Source of the DNA: CAYYAQ01 sp964469555
Lineage (GTDB): Bacteria; Planctomycetota; UBA1135; UBA2386
DNA length: 57,250 bases
Assembly: GCA_964469555.1 (NCBI GenBank)
Contig: CAYYAQ010000012.1
Coordinates: 1 to 57,250 of the forward strand
Direction of reading: 5' to 3'
Shown here: positions 1 through 7,932 of the stretch, piece by piece
How the letters are laid out: each line of letters starts with the position of its first letter
Position numbering within the stretch: the stretch's first letter is position 1
Notes under the pieces: generated by a model
Told to the model about the DNA's origin: nothing
Seen by the model: only the letters and a program-made list of their open reading frames with translations
Database searches by the model: none
Translations under genes and position numbers: made by a program

Positions 1-73
1 CCACTCACCCGCCGGAAGGCCAGGTCGCTCGCGAAGGCCATGGGCGCCACCCTCGAGGAGTGGGATGCCAACC

Positions 74-2203
74 TCACTCGGTGGGCGACAACTTGAAGTC
101 CCTGATGGTGAAGCCCTTGGCGTAGCCCTCGCCCTTGTGCGTGAACCGGAGAACGTTGCGACCCTTGACCAGTTCGACTTCGACCGGTTCCGTCACGCTC
201 CACAGGCCAACGGTGTGCGGCAACGCCATGTCGAACGGATCCTTGGCGTTGGCCGAGACCAGCAGGTGCTGCTTCCAACTCGGCGTCACCACCCGCGCGG
301 TGAGCACGTACTTGCCAGCGGTCGGCGCGTCGAAGGTGTACTCGAAGGCCTGGGAACGGCCGGTGCGGCTGTAGTGCAACTGCTTTCCACCGAGGTTGCT
401 GGGCATGAAGATGATCTTGCCCGTACTCTTCGTCGGCTTGCTGCAGGCGACCGCGGGGATCGTGATCACACCCTCGCTATCGACGACGATTCGGCGATCC
501 TCATCGGTGATGGTCGCGGCTTCGATGGCGTACTTCACCTTGGATTCGTTCGCCTCGCCGAGCTCCTCACCGACGGCAGCAAGCGTCACGGCCTTCCGTG
601 ACTCGATGATCCCCCTCTGGAGGTACAGCGACACGCCATACCAGAAGTCGGGATTACCCTTGAGGAAGCCGAAGGTGCGCTTCTCGCCCACGACGTCGCC
701 GATCCACTGGGCTCGTTTGACTTGCAGGTAGGCCGACCTGTCTTCCCGAGCCTGCGTGGTTGCCAGGAAGTCCAGATCCCTGTCGTAGCGGGTCTTGGTC
801 CAGCCGGCGCCCCAGCCTGCCCCCAGGCAGACGACCCAGCCATCGGGGGTCCAGTGGGCCAGAGCGGCGTGACCACGCTGAGGACGGGCCAAGGTCGGAA
901 CACCGAACGCGCGAAGGACGAAGCGTCCGATGAACGCCCGCCGGCCGCACACACCGCCGTTCATCAAGATGTTCTGGAAGAACTGCAGCTCCGACCTGTC
1001 GTACTTGTTGTCCTGCGACCCGTACCGGATGTCGGTTCTGACCAGTGCCACGTAACGCCATCGGGCGTCGGATGTGTAGACATGGTCGGGCCGATAGCTC
1101 CGGAGCATCTCACGGCCCCAGGCGAGCGTGTGGTCCGGCTCGTTCCCATTGACGACCATCCGGTAGTCCCAGACGCTCAGGCCGCCGAAGCCCGGGTCCA
1201 GCTCGCCATCGAGGAATGCTTTCTCGTAGTGGAAATACCGTGCCACGGGGTCCACGGTCGCGGGCGCGTTCGCCTCGGCCTTGGGGTTCCTCTGGCTCAC
1301 CCCAATCGCATGCGAAAGACCGATCGCCAACGCCAGGCGCTGGAGTGGTCCCTGCTTGGCTCTCGGACTCGCCCTGCGAATCGTCTCGTAGATCTCCATC
1401 GCGCGGCCGTACTTCGCCCTCTGGGCGCCGTCCGCCGCGACCATCTGCAGCATCAGGCCGCTGTCGGCCAGCAGCTTCTCGAGCAGTTCCTCCTGCGCTT
1501 TGCCCTGCTGTGCAAAGGCGGCCAGGCCACGCGGTGTCGCTTCGAACAGCACGACGAACTTCGCCAGCCGGGCATCCAACTCGTCGCTGGACAGGAAGGA
1601 CCGCACGCCCAGATTCCGGACAGCCGACATCGTCTTGGTCTTCGACCGGGCGACCGCACGCTCGGCGGCCTCGAGAACTCGACGCATCTTCGGCTCGTTG
1701 CGCTTGGCCTTGTCCAGGATGGCCTGGCGCTCCTCGAGAGCCTCGACCCCGGCCTTCCGGTTGTCCTGCCACTTGACCAGTTCCTTGCGCGCCGCTTCGC
1801 GTTCGGCTTCCGTGGTCGCCTTCTTCAGCTTCGCATTCGCCTTGCCGATCCCCTTGTCCGCGCCGCCGATCCATTTCCCCTTCGCGTGGTTCACCAGGGC
1901 GTGCCCCCTGCTGACCTCGCCCAGGGCCTTCTGGGCGGCTTTCAATTTCGCTTCCGCGGTCTTCTCGGCCTCACGAGCCGCGAGATACCCGGTCCTCTTC
2001 CGTTCGCCGACCTTCGGCAGCGCCTGTCGAATCTCCACCCGCAAGGCCTCGAGCTCTTCGGCGTAGCGTGCCTCGAGTTTCTTGCCGTTGCTCGTCAACT
2101 CGACCGACGCCGACGCCTTCCGTTTCTGGGCAGGTGCGACCTGTGCTCCGATCGCGACGGCCATCAGTGCGACACAGATGTGGGGGAATACTCTCGTTCT
2201 CAT
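74..2203 (-). CDS. Exported transglutaminase-like protein with coiled coil and C-terminal sugar-binding-like domain
   Basis: 709 residues. I place the start at the ATG at 2203 because it opens a clear signal peptide ending in APAQ and has a GAGGAG ribosome site just upstream; the frame is open further upstream but codes nothing recognisable. Residues ~25-200 are Lys/Glu/Ala-rich and look like coiled coil. A transglutaminase-like (papain-fold) core is visible at Cys419 in NGGVCGRRAF and His445 in QRGHAALAHW, with the usual spacing. The last ~110 residues (FEYTFDAPTAGKYVLTARV ... RNVLRFTHKG) look like a CBM6/35-type beta-sandwich. Family knowledge: such domains in Planctomycetes are exported and of unknown substrate; peptide or isopeptide cleavage is as likely as cross-linking. 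It faces the window edge alone, convergent with nothing visible. Confidence 0.8.
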   Translation of the reverse strand: MRTRVFPHICVALMAVAIGAQVAPAQKRKASASVELTSNGKKLEARYAEELEALRVEIRQALPKVGERKRTGYLAAREAEKTAEAKLKAAQKALGEVSRGHALVNHAKGKWIGGADKGIGKANAKLKKATTEAEREAARKELVKWQDNRKAGVEALEERQAILDKAKRNEPKMRRVLEAAERAVARSKTKTMSAVRNLGVRSFLSSDELDARLAKFVVLFEATPRGLAAFAQQGKAQEELLEKLLADSGLMLQMVAADGAQRAKYGRAMEIYETIRRASPRAKQGPLQRLALAIGLSHAIGVSQRNPKAEANAPATVDPVARYFHYEKAFLDGELDPGFGGLSVWDYRMVVNGNEPDHTLAWGREMLRSYRPDHVYTSDARWRYVALVRTDIRYGSQDNKYDRSELQFFQNILMNGGVCGRRAFIGRFVLRAFGVPTLARPQRGHAALAHWTPDGWVVCLGAGWGAGWTKTRYDRDLDFLATTQAREDRSAYLQVKRAQWIGDVVGEKRTFGFLKGNPDFWYGVSLYLQRGIIESRKAVTLAAVGEELGEANESKVKYAIEAATITDEDRRIVVDSEGVITIPAVACSKPTKSTGKIIFMPSNLGGKQLHYSRTGRSQAFEYTFDAPTAGKYVLTARVVTPSWKQHLLVSANAKDPFDMALPHTVGLWSVTEPVEVELVKGRNVLRFTHKGEGYAKGFTIRDFKLSPTE

Positions 2204-2402
2204 CCTGAAAAGGCTCCTCGAGGCTTGGTTGGCGAACTGGCCTTGGATTGCTCCATCGAGTGGCGTTCGGTTGCGCGACCATACCCATTGCAACCACCTG
2301 GGCGAGCACGGGTTGAGAAATTGGCGCCGTCTCGCACCCGGCGTATCGGGGCACCCCGAACCGCCTGCTGACATCGCGCGCTCCCACGTAAATCGATCGA
2401 CG

Positions 2403-2525
2403 CCGGAGCGGACGCGCCGGCTGCGCCCAGAACGGTACTCGTGGGCCGAGCTGCTGCGCCGCACGTTCCTGTTCGACGTGCTCGCGTGTCCGTGCGGGGC
2501 ACGCCCGGCGCGATGGTTTGGCGAG
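2403..2525 (+). pseudogene. C-terminal remnant of an IS91-type transposase
   Basis: A ~40-codon stretch reads RYSWAELLRRTFLFDVLACP followed by CGARPAR. This is the tail typical of IS91/IS801-like Y2 transposases, normally W-A-x-L-x-R-V-F-x-I-D-V-x-x-C-P-x-C-G-G. Here one residue between the two Cys-Pro/Cys pairs is missing and the catalytic part upstream cannot be found, so only a scrap is left. It runs directly into the sulfatase fragment in another frame. Confidence 0.6.
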
Positions 2526-2706
2526 GAACTTCGGACCCGAAACCGTCGGCGGCCTGCGCGGCGCGAAGGGATCGTTGTGGGAAGGCGGCATCCGCGTGCC
2601 GGCGATCATCGAATGGCCCAAGGGCGTGAAGCCTCGGGTGACGATGCATCCCGCGCGCATTCTCGACGCCGCGCGAGCATTCGCCACGTTCGGCGTCCAA
2701 GATTGA
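2518..2706 (+). pseudogene. Internal/C-terminal fragment of a sulfatase
   Basis: The frame reads GGLRGAKGSLWEGGIRVPAI then IEWPKGVKPRVTMHPA. This matches the well-conserved C-terminal segment of type I sulfatases (L-R-G-x-K-G-x-x-W-E-G-G-I-R-V-P-x-x-x-x-W-P). The catalytic Cys/Ser-x-Pro-x-Arg motif and ~300 upstream residues are absent, and a stop follows within ~15 codons of the last recognisable residue. It is therefore a remnant, not a functional gene. The abutting transposase tail suggests that a mobile element took part in breaking it. Confidence 0.65.
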
Positions 2707-2710
2707 CGGC

Positions 2711-3472
2711 ATGCACCAGCGAAGAGACCTGATTTTGAACCACCTCGTCCTGGCCCCGTGGTTGCTCGGCACCACCTTGATCCTCGCTGGCTGCCAAGGC
2801 CCTTCGCCACTCGAAATCCCCGCGATCCCCACGGGTGAAAACCCGACGCGGTTTGCCGCCGCGATCGAGCGATTCGCGGAGGAAGATCTGAAGAGCCCCG
2901 GCAAGCCAGGGAGAGTCGTCGTTGTCGGTAGCTCGAGCATCCGCCGATGGCGTTCGCTGGCCGAGGACATGGCCCCCGTTCCCGTCGTGCACCGTGGCTT
3001 CGGCGGCGCCAGGCTGTTCGACGCGATCTACTATTCCGAACGGCTGGTCAGCGTGCACCGGCCGAGCCTCGTCGTCGTGTTCTGCGGCACCAACGACATC
3101 GCCGGCAAGACCCCGAAGACGGCCGTCCGCGTCCGCGACCTGTTCCGCCAGTTCGTCGCGCGCCTGCGATGGCACGACGACGACCTCGTGATCTGCAACA
3201 TCGCCATCACGCCGACGCTGGCACGAAAGAAGCACATCGCGACTGTGCACGAGGCCAATCGGCTGATCCGCGCGGACTGCGATGCAGACCCCAACCTCGA
3301 ATTCGTCGACCCTTCGATCGATCTCGTCGACGCCGAGGGAGTTCCAGATCCCCGTTGGTTCGCGCGGGACCGTCTGCATCTGAACGCCGATGGATACCGC
3401 GTGTGGACGAGGCACATCCGCCCCGTGGTCCATCGTCTCTACGCGCGGGAGACGGGTGGGCGGCGGCGGTAG
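2711..3472 (+). CDS. SGNH/GDSL-type hydrolase lipoprotein
   Basis: 253 residues. The N-terminus has a hydrophobic segment ending in the lipobox LILAGC (Cys28), so a membrane-anchored lipoprotein is expected. All SGNH blocks are visible: GSSS at 73-76 (nucleophile region), Gly in RGFGGA at 96-100, Asn128 in FCGTNDI, and Asp220/His223 in DRLHLNADGY. Family knowledge: SGNH hydrolases deacylate or deacetylate sugars and lipids; the exact substrate is unknown. It stands alone between minus-strand genes and converges with the next operon; a hairpin at 3560-3591 separates them. Confidence 0.88.
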   Translation: MHQRRDLILNHLVLAPWLLGTTLILAGCQGPSPLEIPAIPTGENPTRFAAAIERFAEEDLKSPGKPGRVVVVGSSSIRRWRSLAEDMAPVPVVHRGFGGARLFDAIYYSERLVSVHRPSLVVVFCGTNDIAGKTPKTAVRVRDLFRQFVARLRWHDDDLVICNIAITPTLARKKHIATVHEANRLIRADCDADPNLEFVDPSIDLVDAEGVPDPRWFARDRLHLNADGYRVWTRHIRPVVHRLYARETGGRRR

Positions 3473-3559
3473 AGCTGCGGGACACGAACCCCCAGGCGTC
3501 ACAGCGAGCCAAGATCGACCCCTTTGAGTTCCGCGTGTCCGCGCCGCTCCACGCAGCGC

Positions 3560-3591
3560 GCACGATCGGCTCGCCGCCGTGGCGATCGTGC
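3560..3591. terminator. Candidate bidirectional terminator hairpin
   Basis: A perfect 9-bp inverted repeat (GCACGATCG / CGATCGTGC) with a 14-base loop lies between two convergent genes. An overlapping alternative stem (GGCTCGCC 3568-3575 with GGCGAGCC 3596-3603) could form instead. There is no clear U-tract. Confidence 0.4.
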
Positions 3592-3628
3592 ACTTGGCGA
3601 GCCGCTACCTAGCGACCAGTCTCCCTGC

Positions 3629-6169
3629 TTACTTCTTCTTCGAATTGTCGCTCGCCGGAGGCGGTTTCGGCTTCGCGGCCCAGGTCGGTTCCGGCGCCGG
3701 CCGCACGGTCCACGTGTCGTAGAGCAGCCGCGGCGAGAGAGCCCGATCCCCCAGGTCCAGGTTGCGGATGTTCGCGATGGGCAACGCGACGTCACCATGC
3801 AGCGAAGAACGCGCCAGGAGCCTGCCGTCCTTCACGCCATGCGGCACGCACAAGACGATCGGTCCGTCCTCCAGCTCGACGCGGACCGTGCCGTCCGGCG
3901 TGCTCGCGGCCTTTCCACTCGACGCAGAGACATCCACGATCCACGTGACGCGGTCGATCGACAGGTCGCGCTTCTTCAACTTGGACTCGAACTGCACATT
4001 GCCGTTCGCAATGCCGAGCACCACGCCGCGCAGCATGTCGCCGTTGGTTGCTACCACGACGTGGCTCGGCGGATCGTCGCGGCGGAAACGGGGCACCGTC
4101 AGCGCCCGGTCGAGCGTGGTCTTCCGGAACGCCGGCTCCTCGTCCCGCGGCCCGAGCGAGGTGCCGGTGAATTCGATCGATTTCAAGTGTCGCGCATCGA
4201 TCTGCCGGCCGGGACCAAAGGCGGATCGGATGCGGACCACCTTGCGGTCGAATGCTTCGACCCGGCAGGGCAGGACCTCACCGTTCTTCAGGTGCAGAAC
4301 ATGCGGGAACTTCGCGGTATCGAACGAGGGACCCCGTGAAACCCGGTCGAGACTGCGCTCGACGCGGGCGTCCGCGGACGGCGCAAGCCGCACCGCCGTA
4401 GCGCCGGGCATCGTGAAGCGAATGGGCGTGTCGGTAGCTCCAGGCGACGTCGCCACGAACGAGAGCCGACCACGCACGTGGCCCGAAGCCAGGAGCACTT
4501 CGTCGTCAACGGCCGTGAGCTTCTGCTCCTCGCTCACCCCGAACCGGAGCTGTGCCGCCGCCGCGAGGTCGCACAAAACCGACAACTCGGCGAACGCCGT
4601 GCGCAGCGAGAGGCTCTGTGCACCGACCGATTCGAGTGTACCGCGGAGCACGGCGCCGTCCTGGTAGCGCAGCTCGACCCCATCGGGCGTCGCCGCCTCG
4701 AGGGCCGATGTCGGTCGGACGACCGAACCGAGCTTCGCGAGCTCGATCGCGGTCGCCTTGCCCGCCTTCACGACCCGAGCACCGGTGGCGTCGATGCGTA
4801 GCCCGCCCGGGATGACCGTGCCATCCACCAGGCGCACGAACTCGGCGGTCCGCTCGGCGCTCCCCGTCGAGGTCCGCTGGATTCGCATCCCCTGCACCGT
4901 GAGATCGGCGCCCCGGTTGTGCAGGTAGACACCCGACGCCCCCGAGGCGAGCGACACGCCGTGGATGCGCTTGCGCTTGGTGTTTGAATCGAACACTTCG
5001 AGAACCCGGGTTTTCGTATCGAACACCAACCGCAGCCGTAGCTCGCGCTGATCCTCGGGCAACTTCGCGATCGGTTCGAACACCTCGCCGGCGACGAACA
5101 TCAGGCCGTCGCCCCACGACTCGAAGCGGACCGGTTGCTCGGACGCCACGACGCCGGCGGCACCCTTGCCGAGTCCGAGGCAGAACCGCGGACTCTGCGA
5201 GGAGGAGAGGACGAGCGAGAGTTCGAACCGCTCGGGTAGTTCGACCGCCGCGAACAGGCTCGCTTCCTTCTTGTCGGTGTAGGCCTGGCCAGAGGCTCCG
5301 CGACGCCAGCCGACCCTCTTGTTCACTCCGACGAGATTCACAGATTCCATGCCAGGGCCGGAAACGAAACACGTCAGAGCCTCGCTACCGCGGTTCTGCA
5401 TGTATTCCAGGCGCACAGCATGGTGACCGGCGGTCAGGTCGACCGTGGCCAGCCGACTCGTGAGCCTGGATTTGGCGATCTGCTTCCCGTCGACGCACAG
5501 GCGAGCCAGGTCGTCGCCGCGAACAGAAAACGAGTAGCGACCGGACTGCGGAACCTCGATCTGCCCTTCGAACACCAGCGCGTAGTACGTGTGGACAGGA
5601 ACGAGTTCCATATCGAACCTGCCGCCGGTGTAGTGACCCTCGGCCACGGGAGTGAGCTTCTCGAAGTCGGGCAGCTTCTGAAGGTCCCACCCTCCTCGAT
5701 ACATGCGATAGCGCAGGTTCTGGATCGGACCTGACTGCGCGACGCGGAAGGCGCGAAACATCGAGCCGTCGAAGGCGACGCCCTGCTGCCCACGCCGATC
5801 GATCGAGTGGATCGCTTCGCGCGGTACCCGGACGCGGCCGTGCCGCGCGCTCTGCAGCACGAGTTCCTTCTCGTCGGCGGCGGCGACGTCGGCGTGGAAG
5901 ACATCACCCGAGGTCGTGACGATCCGGAACGGCGCGGCCTCCGTTTGCTCGCCCTTCGCAAAGTTGATCGTCGCGACAGACTCCGTCTTGATCGTCAGGT
6001 CGCCTTGGAAATGCGGGGACGACCACCGCACCTGCTTACCGTCGCCGGACCGCAGCCGACCGCCGATGGCGTCGCCGTTCTTCAGGCGCAGGACGTCGCC
6101 CTGCGACCTGGTGTCGGCTGCCGACAGCGCGAGGACGAACGCCAGGGCAGTGAGTCGGCACGCGCGCAT
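3629..6169 (-). CDS. Exported PA14-domain protein with repeated LKNGD modules
   Basis: About 846 residues. I prefer the second ATG (6169) because GGAGG lies 8 bases before it; the first ATG at 6175 is only 2 bases from the same site. A signal peptide is followed by a short beta module (VLRLKNGDAIGGRLRSGDG) which recurs near the C-terminus (VLHLKNGEVLPCRVEAFDRK and VVVATNGDMLRGVVLG). A PA14-like segment sits near residues 185-290 (ALVFEGQIEVPQSGRYSF). The C-terminus is Pro/Lys-rich. Family knowledge: PA14 folds bind carbohydrate or are placed beside such domains. It lies 26 bases downstream of the small gene at 6196 and is probably the last cistron of the MoxR cluster. Confidence 0.8.
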   Translation of the reverse strand: MRACRLTALAFVLALSAADTRSQGDVLRLKNGDAIGGRLRSGDGKQVRWSSPHFQGDLTIKTESVATINFAKGEQTEAAPFRIVTTSGDVFHADVAAADEKELVLQSARHGRVRVPREAIHSIDRRGQQGVAFDGSMFRAFRVAQSGPIQNLRYRMYRGGWDLQKLPDFEKLTPVAEGHYTGGRFDMELVPVHTYYALVFEGQIEVPQSGRYSFSVRGDDLARLCVDGKQIAKSRLTSRLATVDLTAGHHAVRLEYMQNRGSEALTCFVSGPGMESVNLVGVNKRVGWRRGASGQAYTDKKEASLFAAVELPERFELSLVLSSSQSPRFCLGLGKGAAGVVASEQPVRFESWGDGLMFVAGEVFEPIAKLPEDQRELRLRLVFDTKTRVLEVFDSNTKRKRIHGVSLASGASGVYLHNRGADLTVQGMRIQRTSTGSAERTAEFVRLVDGTVIPGGLRIDATGARVVKAGKATAIELAKLGSVVRPTSALEAATPDGVELRYQDGAVLRGTLESVGAQSLSLRTAFAELSVLCDLAAAAQLRFGVSEEQKLTAVDDEVLLASGHVRGRLSFVATSPGATDTPIRFTMPGATAVRLAPSADARVERSLDRVSRGPSFDTAKFPHVLHLKNGEVLPCRVEAFDRKVVRIRSAFGPGRQIDARHLKSIEFTGTSLGPRDEEPAFRKTTLDRALTVPRFRRDDPPSHVVVATNGDMLRGVVLGIANGNVQFESKLKKRDLSIDRVTWIVDVSASSGKAASTPDGTVRVELEDGPIVLCVPHGVKDGRLLARSSLHGDVALPIANIRNLDLGDRALSPRLLYDTWTVRPAPEPTWAAKPKPPPASDNSKKK

Positions 6170-6195
6170 CTGCATGGCCTCCAGTTCTCCTCGCC

Positions 6196-6843
6196 CTAGC
6201 GATCGCGGCGGCGACGCCGCTCATCGCCCTTGCCCTTGTCACCATCACGGCGCCGGCGCTCCTCGCCTTCGCCGCGACGTCCGCCACCGCGACCCTCGTC
6301 ACCGAAGGCCAGCTTCCAGAGCTCGCCTGCTTCCGCGCGGGTGATCTTGCCGGCCCGCACCATCTCGCCGATCTTCACCCGGAACTTCTTCTGCCGGTCG
6401 GCCAGCTCGTTTCCCTCGCCCTCGCCACGACCACGACGCTCATCGCCGCCACGTTTCTTCTTGTTTTGCGCCTCCAACATCGCCTTGAGTCGCGGCATGA
6501 GACGCTCCTTGGGGATGTCCTTTATGCCCGGTCGATCCTTGAGCATCTGCTGATAGAGCGCTTCGAGCTGCTCTTCTTCCGTTGGCTCCTTCTCGGCGGA
6601 CCGCGCCTTCATGCCGGCGAGGACCTGCGCCTTGGTGATATCACCGCTCTTCACCTTCTTGGCTATCGCGGGGTTCTTCTTCAGGTACGCCTCGTACTTC
6701 TTGTTCCAGTCGGCCTTGTCCTGCTTCTTGTCCTGTTTCTTCTCCTGGCGCGCTTCGCGAACGCGCTCTCTGCCGCGCTCTTGCGCCATGCCATCCGCGC
6801 ACAGGAACGTGGCGAGTATCAGGGTGAGTGTTGTCTTCATCAT
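6196..6843 (-). CDS. Exported, highly charged Arg/Lys/Glu-rich protein
   Basis: 215 residues starting MMKTTLTLILATF with a signal peptide ending around DGMAQ. The rest is extremely charged, with low-complexity Arg/Gly tracts at the C-terminus. Two similar short helices are seen, KVKSGDITKAQVLAGMKA and MVRAGKITRAEAGELWKLAF, a pattern reminiscent of EF-hand-derived repeats but lacking full calcium loops. I do not recognise a family. It sits 27 bases after the toroid protein gene and 26 bases before the PA14 gene, so co-transcription is likely. Confidence 0.7.
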   Translation of the reverse strand: MMKTTLTLILATFLCADGMAQERGRERVREARQEKKQDKKQDKADWNKKYEAYLKKNPAIAKKVKSGDITKAQVLAGMKARSAEKEPTEEEQLEALYQQMLKDRPGIKDIPKERLMPRLKAMLEAQNKKKRGGDERRGRGEGEGNELADRQKKFRVKIGEMVRAGKITRAEAGELWKLAFGDEGRGGGRRGEGEERRRRDGDKGKGDERRRRRDR

Positions 6844-6870
6844 GGTTTTATCTCAGGTTGGGAGGATTGC

Positions 6871-7932
6871 TCATCTCTCGTAGACGGGCAAAAGTCGGTA
6901 GTTCAATGCCAGCGCGAGGATCGACATGCCGGTTCCGTAGACACGGCCGTGACTGCTGTCGATGCTGCCGTCGGCAGCCTGCATCTTGCGCAGCTTCTCG
7001 GCGGTGCGGCGATTCCACGCCTGCCACGCTTCGAAGTCGCTGTGGAAGAGCGCCTGCGCCATGTAGTAACGGTTGTAGAAGGCGTGCGAGGTCACCGAGC
7101 GGTCCATCATCTGCTTGATGAAGCCCGCGGCGGCCTTGTACTGCAACGTGTCTTTGCGCTTGCTCATCGCGAACACGAGCGTCGCGATCGCCGCGCGGGT
7201 GACGCCATCGCCGTGGCTCGAACCCGGCTGATAGGCGACAACGCCGGAGGACCGGGTATTGATATTGAAGAAGCTGAGCGCGCCCTCGAGTGCCGTGTTT
7301 GGGATCTCGATGCCGGCGTTCTTCGCGCCGAGCAGACCCATCAGCACGGTGCCGGAAACCGTTGTGTCCGCGTCTTGAGATTCCGGCGAGTAACGCCACG
7401 CCTTCCAGGGGTTCACCCTCTGCGCAGTCAACGCACAGCGGACCGCGAGCTCGAGGGCCTGGCCGATCGTGCGGCGGTGCTCCTTCGGCGTGTCGGAACC
7501 CTGCCAGACGAGTCGTTCGTTCACCGAGCCGTACGCCTCGGAGAGCGCCAGCGTCGCGAAGCCGTGGTGGTACATCGAACCGTGACCGCCGCCGGTGACG
7601 TGCCCGGTCTTCGGATCCTGGTCGATGATGATGCGACGGACCGCCCGGCGGACGTTCTCGGCGTAGGGTCCGAAGTCCGGGTCGTTGCCGCTCGCGAGGA
7701 ACGCCATCAGACAGATGCCAGTGACGCCCGAGCCGCTGCCTGCGCCCTGGCCGGGCCAGTCGCCCTTGTCGGACTGCATGGACGCGAGATACTTCAAGCC
7801 GCGGTCGTTGACCGAGCGAACGATCGACGGGACGCCGCGGCCGTAGCGGATCTTGCTTTCCTGTGCAGCCAACTGCCCAGCCGACTGCGCAGCCATGAGC
7901 GTGATCAGTGCGATGCGGATGCGAGTCCTCAC
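6871..7932 (-). CDS. Exported terpene-cyclase/prenyltransferase-like toroid protein
   Basis: 353 residues starting at a GTG that overlaps the stop of the preceding gene (GTGA, 4 bases). A signal peptide (to about GQLAAQ) precedes an alpha/alpha-toroid of the squalene-cyclase/prenyltransferase repeat type; repeats such as GLKYLASMQSDKGDWPGQG and LRKMQAADGSIDSSHGRVYG show the typical L-x-x-x-Q-x-x-D-G-x-W pattern. The cyclase catalytic DxDD motif is not seen, and the protein is exported, so a structural or binding role is more likely than terpene cyclisation (inference). Similar toroids are regular partners in planctomycete MoxR/Bat clusters. Translational coupling to the DUF4175-like gene is implied. 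Confidence 0.82.
   Translation of the reverse strand: MRTRIRIALITLMAAQSAGQLAAQESKIRYGRGVPSIVRSVNDRGLKYLASMQSDKGDWPGQGAGSGSGVTGICLMAFLASGNDPDFGPYAENVRRAVRRIIIDQDPKTGHVTGGGHGSMYHHGFATLALSEAYGSVNERLVWQGSDTPKEHRRTIGQALELAVRCALTAQRVNPWKAWRYSPESQDADTTVSGTVLMGLLGAKNAGIEIPNTALEGALSFFNINTRSSGVVAYQPGSSHGDGVTRAAIATLVFAMSKRKDTLQYKAAAGFIKQMMDRSVTSHAFYNRYYMAQALFHSDFEAWQAWNRRTAEKLRKMQAADGSIDSSHGRVYGTGMSILALALNYRLLPVYER

Noticed and set aside
722..2371. Long open frame on the opposite strand of the transglutaminase-like gene
   Set aside because: Its translation has no family text and mirrors the codon bias of the real gene; similar long antisense frames over 6466-8019, 9225-10901 and 26741-28699 were rejected for the same reason.
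3478..3500. tRNA T-arm-like text on the minus strand (GGTTCG between G and C runs)
   Set aside because: The stem has a mismatch and no acceptor, D or anticodon arm can be built around it. A similar GGGACTCGAAC at about 33540 also fails.
6871..7932. Functional squalene-hopene cyclase
   Set aside because: The protein is short, exported and lacks the catalytic DxDD motif; only the toroid fold is supported.
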